Below, piece after piece: positions 25,898 to 34,664 of a stretch of 64,000 nt of DNA (the stretch's first letter is position 1; each line of letters opens with the position of its first letter). The DNA comes from Streptomyces katrae. Lineage in GTDB: Bacteria; Actinomycetota; Actinomycetes; Streptomycetales; Streptomycetaceae. The translations under genes were made by a program, and so were the position numbers. The stretch is from assembly GCF_002028425.1 (NCBI RefSeq), contig NZ_CP020042.1, forward strand, positions 6,175,560-6,239,559, written 5' to 3'. The notes under the pieces are model-generated. The model did not search any database, had not been told where the DNA came from, and saw only the letters and a list, made by a program, of their open reading frames with translations.

Positions 25898-26965
25898 ATG
25901 GCCGAGACCCCGCAGCTGTGGATGCGCAGCGAGACCCGACCCACCGAACGGCGCGCGCCCCTGACCCCCGACGACGCCGGGCTCCTCGTCCGGCAGGGCG
26001 TGCGGATCACCGTGGAGGATTCCGGCCACCGCGTCTTCCCGCTCGACGCGTACGCCGCCGCTGGCTGCCGCACCGCCCCGGCCGGCTCCTGGGCGCAGGC
26101 CGCGCCCGCTGCGGCGTACGTCCTCGGCCTCAAGGAGCTCCCGCCCGCGCCCGAGGCCCTGCACCACCGGCACGTGTACTTCGGGCACGCCTACAAGGGC
26201 CAGCCCCAGGCGCCCGGTCTGCTGCGGCGGTTCGCCACGGGCGGCGGGACCCTGCTCGACCTGGAGTACCTGGCCGACGCCCAGGGCCGCCGGCTGGCCG
26301 CCTTCGGCTACTGGGCCGGGTACGCGGGCGCCGCGCTGGCCGCCCTGCACGCGCGCGGCCGGCTGACCGCGCCCCTGGTCCCGACGCCCCGCCCGGAACT
26401 GGACGCCCGCCTGCGGGACGCTCCGGCCGACGGGTTACGGGCCCTGGTGATCGGCGCGGGCGGCCGCAGCGGGCGCGGTGCCTGCGACGCCCTCGCCACC
26501 GCCGGGATCGCGGTCACCCGCTGGGGGCGCGGGGCCACCCGCCGGCTGGACCGGGCCGCGCTGCTGGACCACGACATCCTGGTCAACGCGGTGCTGACCA
26601 CCCGGTCCGTGCCGCCCTTCCTGACCCCCGCGGACCTGGAGACCGGGACCGGCCGGCTCTCGGTGATCGCCGACATCACCTGTGACACCGGATCAGAGCT
26701 GCACCTGCTCCCGGTCTACGACCGCCTCACCGACTGGACGGTCCCGGTCCGGCGGCTGCGCGGCGGCACCCGCCCGGTCGACGTGATCGCCATCGACAAC
26801 CTGCCCTCGCTGCTCCCGGCGGAGGCGGCCCGCGCCTTCTCGGCGGACCTGCTGCCCAAGCTCGTCGACCTGCACTCCCCGGCCCCGGACCCGGACTGGC
26901 TGCGCTGCCGGGCGGCCTTCACCACGGCGATGGAGGCGCTCACGGGCTCGGGCCGGGCGGCGTAG
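25898..26965 (+). CDS. saccharopine dehydrogenase-like oxidoreductase (LYS1 type)
   Basis: A 355-residue member of the alanine dehydrogenase/PNT and saccharopine dehydrogenase (L-lysine-forming) superfamily. The N-terminal half has ETRPTERRAPLTPDDAGLLV, LKELP and YFGHAYKGQ; LYS1 enzymes hold their catalytic Lys and His in these segments. The NAD-binding GAGGRSGRGACDAL lies near 186-199, and the DITCDTGS and DNLPSLLP segments match LYS1. It would oxidise saccharopine to lysine and 2-oxoglutarate or run in reverse; streptomycetes normally degrade lysine by other routes, so the physiological role is open. ATG 25898 is preceded by a weak AGGTGG. Confidence 0.85.
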   Translation: MAETPQLWMRSETRPTERRAPLTPDDAGLLVRQGVRITVEDSGHRVFPLDAYAAAGCRTAPAGSWAQAAPAAAYVLGLKELPPAPEALHHRHVYFGHAYKGQPQAPGLLRRFATGGGTLLDLEYLADAQGRRLAAFGYWAGYAGAALAALHARGRLTAPLVPTPRPELDARLRDAPADGLRALVIGAGGRSGRGACDALATAGIAVTRWGRGATRRLDRAALLDHDILVNAVLTTRSVPPFLTPADLETGTGRLSVIADITCDTGSELHLLPVYDRLTDWTVPVRRLRGGTRPVDVIAIDNLPSLLPAEAARAFSADLLPKLVDLHSPAPDPDWLRCRAAFTTAMEALTGSGRAA

Positions 26966-26986
26966 GGGGCGCGCCGCAGCCCCGGT

Positions 26987-27637
26987 TCAGCCTTCCCGCA
27001 GCACGGCGACGGCCCCGCGCGCCCGCGTCCCGTCGGGCAGCTCCCACTCGGCGGTGACCCGGCCGAGCGCGCCGGGGCCGGTCAGGCCGTCCTCCGGCAC
27101 CCGCACCAGTTCCAGGCCGAGCCGCCGCCCGCCCGCCTCCACCACGAGACGGGTGCCCTGCGGCCCGTCCTCCACGGCCACCACCGCCGCCCCGGCCGGC
27201 AGGGCGCCCTCGGCGGCCTCGGGGACGACGGCCGGGTCGGGGACGCCGGTCAGGCTCTGGTGCTGCGGTTCGGCGTCGCCCCGCAGGAGGGCGAGCAGCC
27301 GCTCGGTGAGCACCGGGTCGTGGGCGCCGTCGTAGATCCAGCGGGTGCCGAGGACCCCGTGCTCGGAGGTGCCGACGAGCCCCTGCTCGGCACCTCCGAG
27401 CGGGGCCCCGCGGTAGGTGAGCGGAACGAGGTAGGCCACGGGCCCGGTACCGGAGACGTCGGTGACGACCACGAACTCGATGCCCACCTCGCCCTCCGGG
27501 TCGTCGAGCCGGAACCCGCCGGCCCGGGTCAGCTCCGGGGCCCCGGAGGTTCCGGTGTACCAGGGGCGGGCCGGGAGCCAGGCGGCGATCAGCTCCAGCT
27601 TGCCGGGCTTCATGGTGGTGCGGTGGATGACGGCCAT
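26987..27637 (-). CDS. maltokinase N-terminal-cap-like (CG0192-type) protein
   Basis: A 216-residue protein of the Mak_N_cap-like family: it starts AVIHRTTMKPGKLELIAAWLP and contains the ARPWYTG, GFRLDDPEGEVGIEFVVV and VAYLVPLTYRGAPL strands found in the cap domain of actinobacterial maltokinases and in standalone CG0192 homologues. The kinase domain is absent. In mycobacteria such stand-alone caps occur outside glycogen/trehalose loci; function is not established. The gene converges with the saccharopine dehydrogenase-like gene and stands alone on its strand. Confidence 0.8.
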   Translation of the reverse strand: MAVIHRTTMKPGKLELIAAWLPARPWYTGTSGAPELTRAGGFRLDDPEGEVGIEFVVVTDVSGTGPVAYLVPLTYRGAPLGGAEQGLVGTSEHGVLGTRWIYDGAHDPVLTERLLALLRGDAEPQHQSLTGVPDPAVVPEAAEGALPAGAAVVAVEDGPQGTRLVVEAGGRRLGLELVRVPEDGLTGPGALGRVTAEWELPDGTRARGAVAVLREG

Positions 27638-27732
27638 GTCCGGTCGGCTTCCTTCCGTGCTGCGGGCGTCCCCGAGGGGGCGGGCGGTCTCGTCCCGATC
27701 ATGACAGCCCGCCCCCCCGGGTCCTCACCGCA

Positions 27733-28926
27733 TTACGGAGCGGATGTCAGGTACATCCCGCTCTGGTCGCCACCGGCGGTGTTCTTGCAGCTGGAGGCCG
27801 AGTCCGCGGGCTGGGCCGCGGCCAGGGCCAGGCAGCGGCCGACGGCCAGCTGGCCGAAGTAGTTCGGGTGCATGGACTCCTGGATCGGGCCCTGCGTCTC
27901 GTTGTTGTCGATCCAGCGGGCCCACTCGCTGGTCTTCGCCGACGCGGGGACCGTCGAGGTGACCTGCTTGCTGGCCTTGGCGCAGACCTCGCGGCCCTGC
28001 ATCATGTCGCGCAGGTCCAGGAACTGGGTGCCCTTGTCCGCCGCGACCTGCTTGAGGCGGTTCGCCAGCTGCGGCACCAGGGAGTCGCGGGCCCAGTCCG
28101 AATCACGGTTCCAGAACGGACAGCCGCCGCTGTTGAGCCGGCTCCAGTCGCTCTGGGTGTAGCGGTTCTCGGCGCCGCGCGGGATCGGCGAGGGGTAGGA
28201 CTGGAGCACGATGCGGTACGAGGAGTCGGTGTACCCGGCCTGCCGCATCACCGCCCGGATCTCGTCCACCGACTTGCCGACGTCGGCCATCACCCCGTCG
28301 ATCTTCGCGTCGACGGCCGCCTGCTGGTCGTCGTAGCAGTACGAGCCCCAGAGCACGAAGTCGAGCGCGCACTCCTTGATGATGTCGGCGAAGCCCAGGT
28401 CGTTCCCGCCGACGGACAGGGCGACGACCTTCACGTTGCGGCTCGCGGCCACGGCCGCCAGCTGGTCGGCCTGCGGGGCCTCGCCCTTGTAGGACACGCC
28501 GCCGTTGGAGGCGCGGAAGACGTTCTGCGAGGTCGCCCCCGAGCAGGCCAGGTTCACGGCCGTCTCGGCGACGGAGCCCGCGCTCAGCACCTCGGCCGAG
28601 TCGGAGCGGTCGCAGCCGCCCGCCGTGCTGCCGTACACCTTCGCGGGGTCGTAGGTGCTGCCACTGACCCACGCCCGGTCAGTGCCGTTCCTGCTCCCGC
28701 TGTTGGTCAGGCTGTTGCCCTTCCAGCGTCCGGCCTCGCCGGAGATGTAGCTGTCGCCCATGGACACGACGGCGGTCGGCCCGGTCCCGGGCCCGGCGGC
28801 GGCCGGGCCGGCTCCGCCGACGAGCAGCGCGCCGGCGGCGAGCGGTACGACCATCCCGGCGCCGGCCAGTCGCCGCACACGACGCCGGGCGGCCCGGTCC
28901 TTGCCGGCCTTGCGGAATCCGATCAC
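27733..28926 (-). CDS. secreted SGNH/GDSL-type hydrolase
   Basis: A 397-residue exported esterase/lipase. A basic N-region (RRRVRRL) and hydrophobic stretch with GPAAAG form a signal peptide (cleavage near residue 45). SGNH residues: Ser59 in VSMGDSYISGE, the Gly and Asn of SVGGNDLGFADII and the Asp-His of SMHPNYFGQ. Six cysteines suggest disulfides, as in Streptomyces lipases. The GTG at 28926 follows AGGAG with good spacing; upstream frame (to 29211) has no family character. It is a monocistronic gene with a palindromic candidate operator 150 bp upstream. Substrate (lipid or acetylated sugar) unknown. Confidence 0.88.
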   Translation of the reverse strand: MIGFRKAGKDRAARRRVRRLAGAGMVVPLAAGALLVGGAGPAAAGPGTGPTAVVSMGDSYISGEAGRWKGNSLTNSGSRNGTDRAWVSGSTYDPAKVYGSTAGGCDRSDSAEVLSAGSVAETAVNLACSGATSQNVFRASNGGVSYKGEAPQADQLAAVAASRNVKVVALSVGGNDLGFADIIKECALDFVLWGSYCYDDQQAAVDAKIDGVMADVGKSVDEIRAVMRQAGYTDSSYRIVLQSYPSPIPRGAENRYTQSDWSRLNSGGCPFWNRDSDWARDSLVPQLANRLKQVAADKGTQFLDLRDMMQGREVCAKASKQVTSTVPASAKTSEWARWIDNNETQGPIQESMHPNYFGQLAVGRCLALAAAQPADSASSCKNTAGGDQSGMYLTSAP

Positions 28927-29077
28927 TGCGGAACTCCTGCGGTCGGCCACGCCGAAGTCGGGAACAACTCCGGTGCGTGGCTTGGAAAGTGGGGGTACCG
29001 CCGGCGCCGGTGGCATCGGAAAGGTGGCACGCGCCCACTTGTTACCGCTAGGTACAGTCGGATTACGATGACGTAAC

Positions 29078-29097
29078 GCCCGACCGGTCGGTCGGGC
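29078..29097. promoter_or_regulatory. palindrome of TetR-operator type
   Basis: GCCCGACCGGTCGGTCGGGC is a 20-bp inverted repeat with one mismatch. It lies 150 bp upstream of the SGNH hydrolase, within the 377-bp gap 28927-29303, in which nothing else was recognised. A shorter ACCGGTCGGT also occurs upstream of allR at about 38881-38890. Confidence 0.45.
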
Positions 29098-29303
29098 GCG
29101 GGAAGCTTCTCGGAGCCGGTCCGGGGCGGACCGGCGCGCGGCGGCGGCAGTTGGGGGAGGCCGCAGGGTTTCGCACCCGCGCACATCGCGCACCCATAGG
29201 CAAACGGTCACGCGCCCGGGGAACGACTCCGCCCCCGGCGCCCGGGGAGGGCGGCGGGGGCGGAGGGGGTTCGGCTGCTGTGCGATTCAGCCGAAGTGGG
29301 GTG

Positions 29304-30923
29304 TCAGCCGACCAGCTGGTCGTACGCGGGGAGGGTCAGGAAGTCCGCGTAGTCGGCGTCCAGGGAGACCTTGAGGAAGAGGTCGTGGGCCTGCTGCCAC
29401 TTCCCGGCCGCGAAGGCCTCGTCGCCGGCCTCGGCGCGGATCGCGGCGAGTTCCTCGGCGGCGAAGGTGCGGGTCAGTTCGGCGGTGGCGCGCTCGCCGT
29501 TCTCGAAGACGACTCCGGCGTTGATCCACTGCCAGATCTGGGAGCGTGAGATCTCGGCGGTGGCCGCGTCCTCCATGAGGCCGAAGATGCCGACGGCGCC
29601 CAGGCCGCGCAGCCAGGCCTCGATGTAGCGGATGCCGACCTGGACGGCGTTGCGCAGGCCCTCGTAGGTGGGCCGGGCGTCCAGGGAGTCGATCGCGATC
29701 AGGTCGCCGGGGGCGACGGCGACGTCCTCGCGGAGGCGGTCCTTCTGGTTGGGCTTCTCGCCCAGGACGGCGTCGAAGGAGGCCATCGCGATCGGGACCA
29801 GGTCGGGGTGGGCGACCCAGGAGCCGTCGAAGCCGTCGGCCGCCTCGCGGTCCTTGTCGGCGCGGACCTTCTCGAACGCGATCCGGTTGGCCTCGGCGTC
29901 CTTGCGGGACGGGATGAAGGCCGCCATGCCGCCGATGGCGTGCGCGCCGCGCTTGTGGCAGGTGCGGACGAGCAGTTCGGTGTAGGCGCGCATGAAGGGA
30001 GCCGTCATGGTGACCGCGTTGCGGTCCGGCAGGACGAACTTCTCGCCGCCGTCGCGGAAGTTCTTGACGATGGAGAACAGGTAGTCCCAGCGGCCCGCGT
30101 TGAGGCCCGCCGCGTGGTCCTTGAGCTCGAAGAGGATCTCTTCCATCTCGTAGGCCGCGGTGATGGTCTCGATCAGGACGGTCGCGCGGACGGTGCCCTG
30201 CGGGATGCCGACGTAGTCCTGGGCGAAGACGAAGATGTCGTTCCAGAGGCGGGCCTCCAGATGCGACTCCGTCTTCGGGAGGTAGAAGTAGGGGCCCTTG
30301 CCCAGGTCGATCAGCCGCTGGGCGTTGTGGAAGAAGTAGAGGCCGAAGTCCACGAGGGAGCCGGAGGCGGGGCCGCCCTCGAAGCTGAGGTGGCGCTCCT
30401 CCAGGTGCCAGCCGCGCGGGCGCATGACGACCGTGGCGAGCTGGTCGTTGGGCTTGAGGGCGTACGCCTTGCCGGTGCGCGCGTCCGTGAAGTCGATGCG
30501 GCGCTCGTAGGCGTCGATGAGGTTGAGCTGGCCGAGGACCACGTTCTCCCAGGTGGGGGCCGAGGCGTCCTCGAAGTCGGCGAGCCAGACCTTGGCACCC
30601 GAGTTCAGGGCGTTGATGGTCATCTTGCGGTCGGTGGGACCGGTGATCTCCACACGGCGGTCGTTGAGGGCGGCCGGGGCCGGCGCCACCTTCCAGTCGC
30701 CCTCGCGGACCTGTGCGGTGTCCGGGAGGAAGTCGAGCGTGGAGGTGCGGGCGATTTCGGCGCGCCGCTCGCCGCGTCGGGCGAGGAGCTCGGTGCGGCG
30801 GGGGGCGAACCGCCGGTGGAGCTCGGCCACGAAGGCGAGGGCCGCATCGGTGAGGACTTCGTCCTGCCGGGGCAGGGGCTCGGCGTCGACGATGGCCAGC
30901 GGGGACGGCGCTGGTGCGGACAT
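29304..30923 (-). CDS. aceB: malate synthase A
   Basis: A 539-residue isoform-A malate synthase: glyoxylate plus acetyl-CoA to malate. Family segments: LADFEDASAPTWEN, VVMRPRGWHLEERH (active-site Arg), LIETITAAYEMEEILFEL (Mg2+-binding Glu), HKRGAHAIGGMAAFIPSR, DGSWVAHPDL and GLMEDAATAEISRSQIWQW with the catalytic Asp. ATG 30923 follows AAGGAG; an upstream ATG at 31079 would read through the operator. Here it drains glyoxylate from allantoin degradation rather than a glyoxylate shunt, because no isocitrate lyase is adjacent. The promoter contains both regulatory palindromes. Confidence 0.96.
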   Translation of the reverse strand: MSAPAPSPLAIVDAEPLPRQDEVLTDAALAFVAELHRRFAPRRTELLARRGERRAEIARTSTLDFLPDTAQVREGDWKVAPAPAALNDRRVEITGPTDRKMTINALNSGAKVWLADFEDASAPTWENVVLGQLNLIDAYERRIDFTDARTGKAYALKPNDQLATVVMRPRGWHLEERHLSFEGGPASGSLVDFGLYFFHNAQRLIDLGKGPYFYLPKTESHLEARLWNDIFVFAQDYVGIPQGTVRATVLIETITAAYEMEEILFELKDHAAGLNAGRWDYLFSIVKNFRDGGEKFVLPDRNAVTMTAPFMRAYTELLVRTCHKRGAHAIGGMAAFIPSRKDAEANRIAFEKVRADKDREAADGFDGSWVAHPDLVPIAMASFDAVLGEKPNQKDRLREDVAVAPGDLIAIDSLDARPTYEGLRNAVQVGIRYIEAWLRGLGAVGIFGLMEDAATAEISRSQIWQWINAGVVFENGERATAELTRTFAAEELAAIRAEAGDEAFAAGKWQQAHDLFLKVSLDADYADFLTLPAYDQLVG

Positions 30924-31050
30924 ATCTGTCACTCCTTCAGCGGCGGTGCCTTGCGGCCGCGGGGAATGCTCGCGCGAGACGGCACGCAGTGCCGCCGGGT
31001 GTGGAGAGTTCCGTGTAACGGTCGCGGGCGCCGTCTGGGGGTTCGGGCGC

Positions 31051-31086
31051 TTCTGACCAGTGGATAGTAATTTCCTCATGGTGGAA
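31051..31086. promoter_or_regulatory. paired AllR-type operators in the aceB promoter
   Basis: The perfect palindrome TTCCTCATGGTGGAA (31072-31086) fills the spacer between -35 and -10. A second site, TTCTGACCAGTGGAT (31051-31065), overlaps the -10. The starts are 21 bp apart. Confidence 0.75.
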
Positions 31087-31103
31087 GTTCAATGGTTTGT
31101 TGA
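31064..31103 (-). promoter_or_regulatory. aceB promoter with TCAAC-type box
   Basis: On the minus strand TCAAC-AAACC-ATTGA (31089-31103) merges into the -35 hexamer TTGAAC (31087-31092). A 17-base spacer leads to TACTAT (31064-31069). The layout matches the uricase and catalase promoters. Confidence 0.7.
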
Positions 31104-31195
31104 TGTCGAGATTCTCTGAGTCGACAGATTCCGGTGGCCCGTGGCCCTCAGTGCCATGGCGGTCACAGCCCGCTCCGGCGGCGCCCCGGCCCGGC

Positions 31196-31837
31196 TCAGT
31201 CGAGGCGCGCCAGGTCGGGCGGGGTGTCGATGTCGAAGGCGGCCGCGACGTCCCCGCACTCCACCAGCATGAGCTCGTCGGCGTGGTTCTTCAGGTGGAC
31301 CCGCGCCCCCTGGTCCCCGGTGGCCGTCGCCGTGATGTCCGCCCAGCGGTCCGCCCCGAACAGCACCGGATGCCCGCGCTCCCCCTCGTACGCGGCCGCC
31401 ACCAGGCTGGCCGGGGACCGGTACGCGGCCCGCACCCGGGCCACCGCGGCCGGTCCGATGCCCGGCTGGTCCACCAGGGACACCAGCGCCGCGCCGGCCC
31501 CCGTGCCGGCCAGCGAGGCCAGGCCCACCCGCAGGGAGGAGCCCATGCCCTCCGCCCAGTCCGTGTTGTCCACGACCACGCAGCCCGCCAGGTCGGCACG
31601 TTCGCGCACCTCCGCCGCCGAGGCGCCCAGCACCACGTGCACCGGAGCGCAGCCCGCCTCGCGCAGCACGCGGACGGCGTTCTCCACCAGCGGGCGGCCG
31701 CGGTAGGGGAGCAGGGCCTTGGGGCGTCCCCCGAGCCGCCGGCCGCCGCCGGCCGCGAGGAGCAGGCCCGCGATCACCGGGGGCGCGCCGGTGGTCACCG
31801 GGGGAGCGGACGGGGACGTGTGTTCGGCTGCTGACAT
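31196..31837 (-). CDS. MobA-like NTP transferase (molybdenum-cofactor nucleotidylyltransferase type)
   Basis: A 213-residue Rossmann-like nucleotidyltransferase with LLLAAGGGRRLGGRPKALLPY (signature loop and Lys) at about 23-43, SLVDQPG (metal-binding Asp) near 118 and GERGHPVLFG. This matches MocA/MobA-like proteins that attach CMP or GMP to molybdopterin. Xanthine dehydrogenase, which makes urate, needs such a cofactor, so its place beside purine catabolic genes makes sense even though xdh genes are outside the window. ATG 31837 lacks a clear ribosome site and overlaps the small upstream frame, suggesting translational coupling. Confidence 0.82.
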   Translation of the reverse strand: MSAAEHTSPSAPPVTTGAPPVIAGLLLAAGGGRRLGGRPKALLPYRGRPLVENAVRVLREAGCAPVHVVLGASAAEVRERADLAGCVVVDNTDWAEGMGSSLRVGLASLAGTGAGAALVSLVDQPGIGPAAVARVRAAYRSPASLVAAAYEGERGHPVLFGADRWADITATATGDQGARVHLKNHADELMLVECGDVAAAFDIDTPPDLARLD

Positions 31838-32007
31838 GGGAGCGATTCTCGCGCCTTCGCCCGTACGGGTGAGTGCCGTGCGAACAGTCGCCGCACGGAG
31901 GCCAGCGCGGCCCCGATCCGCAGGGGCTCGGAGATCCGGTTCTCGGCGGCCGCCAGCAGCGCCCGCTCGTCTCGGTCGGTGAAACCGTGGACATCGTCGT
32001 ACGGCAT
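31795..32007 (-). CDS. small hypothetical protein upstream of the MobA-like gene
   Basis: A 70-residue frame starting MPYDDVHGFTDRDERALLAA, with AAGGAG eight bases before ATG 32007. The first 50 residues are helical and acidic to basic, the last 20 Pro/Arg-rich. It overlaps the start of the MobA-like gene by 43 bases in another frame. No family was recognised. The good ribosome site favours a real gene or a leader that couples translation. Confidence 0.5.
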   Translation of the reverse strand: MPYDDVHGFTDRDERALLAAAENRISEPLRIGAALASVRRLFARHSPVRAKARESLPCQQPNTRPRPLPR

Positions 32008-32021
32008 TCCGGACTCTCCTT

Positions 32022-32095
32022 GCCAATCGGGGGCCAATACAGGGAGTCTGGTCCCGGATTGGCCTGGCGGGCAGAGCCAATCAGGGGAGGTTGGC
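32022..32095. promoter_or_regulatory. cluster of GCCAAT boxes in the MocR/divergent promoter
   Basis: GCCAAT occurs at 32022-32027, 32033-32038 and 32076-32081, its complement ATTGGC at 32058-32063, and TTGGC at 32091-32095 next to the start codon. MocR-type regulators often bind direct repeats in such divergent regions, so these are likely autoregulatory sites. Confidence 0.55.
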
Positions 32096-33595
32096 ATGGC
32101 GAACGGGCGAGAGGTCCGCAGAGTGGTCCATACGGCCGACAGGACGGTCGGCAGCCGGCAACTGGCGGCGATGCTCCCGGCCGAGGTACTGGCCCGCCCC
32201 GGCTACCGCTCCCTGGCCGACGCCGTCCGCACCCTGATCCTCGACGGCAGGATCGCCCTGTACGTCCGGCTCCCCGCCGAACGCGAGCTCGCCGAGGCCG
32301 TCGGGGCGAGCCGCGCCACCGTGACCGGCGCCTACGACCTGCTGCGCGAGAGCGGCTACGTCCGCAGCCGGCGCGGCTCCGGCACCTGGACCGAGCTCCC
32401 CGAGGGACACGGGCCCGTCGGCGCCCACCTGCTGACCGGCGCGGTCGGCGTCCGGGCCGACGGGGACCCCGGCATCGACCTCGCCATCGCCGCCATGGGA
32501 GCCCCCGACGACAGCCTCACGCAGGCCCTCGCCTGGGCGGCCCCCCGCCTGTCCGCCCTCGCCCGCAGCCCCGGCTACCACCCCTTCGGCCTGCCCGACC
32601 TGCGCGCGGCCGTCGCCGACCGGTTCACCCGGCGCGGGCTGCCCACCCGACCCGAGCAGATCCTGGTCACCGCCGGCGCCCAGCAGGCCTTCGCCCTGGT
32701 CGTCAGCCTGCTCTGCCGGCCCGGCGACCGGGTCGTCACCGAGAGCCCGACCTACGCCAACGCCCTCGACGCCCTGCGCCACGCCCGGCTGCGCACCGGT
32801 TCCGTCCCCGTGTCCGACGCGGGCTGGGACATGGAGACGGCCGAGTCCACCCTCCACCAGACCGTCCCCCGGCTGGCCTACACCATCCCGGACTTCCACA
32901 ACCCGACCGGCGCCCTCATGCCCGAGGAGCACCGGCTGCGGCTGCTGGCGGCGACCCGGGCCACCGGGACCTGGCTGGTGGTGGACGAGACCATCGCCGA
33001 CATCGCCCTGGACGTGCCGGCCCCCGCCCCGCTGGCCTCGCTCGCCCCGCGCTCCGGCGCCGACCACGTGATCACCATCGGCTCGCTGAGCAAGACCTAC
33101 TGGGGCGGGCTGCGGGTCGGCTGGATCCGGGCCACCGCGAAGCTCGTCAACGAGCTGACGGCGGTCCGGGTGTCGGCCGACATGACCGGCTCCGTCCTCG
33201 ACCAGGTGGTGGCCCTGCCGCTGCTGGAGGACATGGACCGGTGTCTGCCCCGGCGGCTCGCGGAGCTGCGGGTCCAGCGGGCGGCCCTGGTGGGATCGCT
33301 GGAGCGGCACACCCCGGAGTGGTCCTGGCGGCTGCCGCCGGGCGGCCTCTCGCTCTGGGTCGACCTCGGCGAGCCCGTCAGCTCCGCCCTGGCCGAGCGG
33401 GCGGCCGCCGCCGGAGTGCACATCGGCCGGGGCGCCCGCTTCGGCGTCGACCCCGGCACCTTCGAGCACCGGCTGCGCATCCCCTACACCCTGGCGCCCG
33501 ACCGCCTCGACGAGGGCGTGCGCCTCCTCGCGGCGGCCTTCCACGACGGCGTGCCCCTGGCCCCGGGGGTGGACCGGCCCTACTGGGTCGCCTGA
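32096..33595 (+). CDS. MocR-family regulator (GntR HTH plus aminotransferase domain)
   Basis: A 499-residue MocR/GabR-type protein. The winged HTH (about 35-105: RLPAERELAEAVGASRATVTGAYD) is joined to a fold-type I aminotransferase domain (about 120-490). The PLP lysine is Lys333 in TIGSLSKTYWGGLR, with PDFHNPTG and VVDET as further PLP-site segments. Such proteins sense amines or PLP compounds. It is divergent from the small frame/MobA-like operon, 88 bases between starts. The ATG at 32096 is preceded by GGGGAGG. Target genes cannot be told; the neighbours are candidates. Confidence 0.92.
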   Translation: MANGREVRRVVHTADRTVGSRQLAAMLPAEVLARPGYRSLADAVRTLILDGRIALYVRLPAERELAEAVGASRATVTGAYDLLRESGYVRSRRGSGTWTELPEGHGPVGAHLLTGAVGVRADGDPGIDLAIAAMGAPDDSLTQALAWAAPRLSALARSPGYHPFGLPDLRAAVADRFTRRGLPTRPEQILVTAGAQQAFALVVSLLCRPGDRVVTESPTYANALDALRHARLRTGSVPVSDAGWDMETAESTLHQTVPRLAYTIPDFHNPTGALMPEEHRLRLLAATRATGTWLVVDETIADIALDVPAPAPLASLAPRSGADHVITIGSLSKTYWGGLRVGWIRATAKLVNELTAVRVSADMTGSVLDQVVALPLLEDMDRCLPRRLAELRVQRAALVGSLERHTPEWSWRLPPGGLSLWVDLGEPVSSALAERAAAAGVHIGRGARFGVDPGTFEHRLRIPYTLAPDRLDEGVRLLAAAFHDGVPLAPGVDRPYWVA

Positions 33596-33619
33596 GTGGC
33601 CGCCGCAGGGGCGGGCGGC

Positions 33620-33979
33620 TCAGCTGTGGCGCAGCTCGGTCCAGGTCGCGGCGTCGACCACGCCGGTCTCGGGCAGCTTCCGCGTCCCCTGGAAGTACCG
33701 GGTGGCCGACTCCGCGTCCGGCCCGAACACGTCCTTCGGCTCCTCCTCGGTCGCCTGCAGCCCCGTCCAGAAGGTCAGCAGGCAGCGGGCCTCCAGGACG
33801 GTCCGGCCCTTGTTGCCGAGGGTGACGGGCGGGGGCGGGGTCCGGTTGTCGAAGCCGCAGCTCAGGCCGGTGATGTCGGGCTCGGCGGGCGTGGCCGCGG
33901 AGGCCGCGGCGGCGGAGCCGAAGAGGAGGGAGACGGTCAGCGCGGCCGAGGCCGCGGAGCGTGTGATCAAGGAATTCAT
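33620..33979 (-). CDS. small secreted peptidoglycan-binding-domain protein
   Basis: A 119-residue exported protein. The signal peptide (residues 1-29: SLITRSAASAALTVSLLFGS...ASA) is followed by a single PG_binding_1-like domain: GNKGRTVLEARCLLTFWTG...VFGPDAESATRYFQGTRKLPETGVVDAATWTEL. Two cysteines (about 42 and 67) may form a disulfide. No catalytic domain is present, so it probably binds cell wall. ATG 33979 is chosen over 34000 because the signal peptide then starts cleanly. It converges with mocR and is followed upstream by a two-component gene pair. Confidence 0.82.
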   Translation of the reverse strand: MNSLITRSAASAALTVSLLFGSAAAASAATPAEPDITGLSCGFDNRTPPPPVTLGNKGRTVLEARCLLTFWTGLQATEEEPKDVFGPDAESATRYFQGTRKLPETGVVDAATWTELRHS

Positions 33980-34032
33980 GGTCCAGACCTTAATGATCAC
34001 GACGCTGCTGCAAAACCGATATTCCGCTGATG

Positions 34033-34662
34033 TCAGGGTGTGCGGATCAGCCGGCGGGTGGCGGCCGCCGCCACCGCCGCCGTACGGGAGTCCACGCCGA
34101 GCTTGGCGTAGACGTGTACCAGGTGGGACTTGACGGTGGCCTGGCTGAGGAAGAGCCGCTTGGAGATCTGCTGGTTCGACAGCCCGTCCGCGACCAGCTG
34201 GAGCACCTCCAGCTCCCGCTTCGTCAGCGCCTCCGCCGGGGTCCGCATCCGGTCCATCAGCCGCAGCGCCACCGCCGGGGCCAGCGCCGACTGGCCGGCC
34301 GCGGCCGTGCGCACGGCCGCCGCCAGTTCCTCCGGCGGGGCGTCCTTGAGCAGGTAGCCGGAGGCCCCCGCCTCCACCGCCGCGAGGATGTCCGCGTCCG
34401 TGTCGTAGGTGGTCAGGACCAGCACCCGGGGCCCGCCCGGGCGGGCGGTGATCGCCGCCGTGGCCGCCGAGCCGTGCATCCCGGCCCCGAACTGGAGGTC
34501 CATCAGCACCACGTCCACCGGCTCCGACGCCGCCAGCTCCACGGCCCGCTCCGCCGTCGCCGCCTCCGCGACCACCGCGAAGTCCGGTTCGGTGTCCAGC
34601 ACCGCGCGCAGCCCGGCGCGGACCACCGGGTGGTCGTCGGCGAGCAGGAGCCGGATGGTCAT
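34033..34662 (-). CDS. NarL/LuxR-family response regulator
   Basis: A 209-residue response regulator: receiver domain (1-120) with acidic pair in LLADDHPV, phosphoacceptor Asp55 in VLMDLQF and Lys in LLKDAPPEEL, and a LuxR-type HTH (LTKRELEVLQLVADGLSNQQ, about 145-205). It starts two bases after the kinase gene ends (minus strand), so the two are coupled. The ABC transporter genes at 36155-37947 diverge from the kinase and are the most likely targets, as in many streptomycete LuxR-type systems. Confidence 0.93.
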   Translation of the reverse strand: MTIRLLLADDHPVVRAGLRAVLDTEPDFAVVAEAATAERAVELAASEPVDVVLMDLQFGAGMHGSAATAAITARPGGPRVLVLTTYDTDADILAAVEAGASGYLLKDAPPEELAAAVRTAAAGQSALAPAVALRLMDRMRTPAEALTKRELEVLQLVADGLSNQQISKRLFLSQATVKSHLVHVYAKLGVDSRTAAVAAAATRRLIRTP

Positions 34663-34664
34663 CG

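Noticed and set aside
23642..26350. 902-codon open frame on the minus strand
   Set aside because: Antisense to the AfsR-like ATPase and saccharopine dehydrogenase genes, which have clear motifs.
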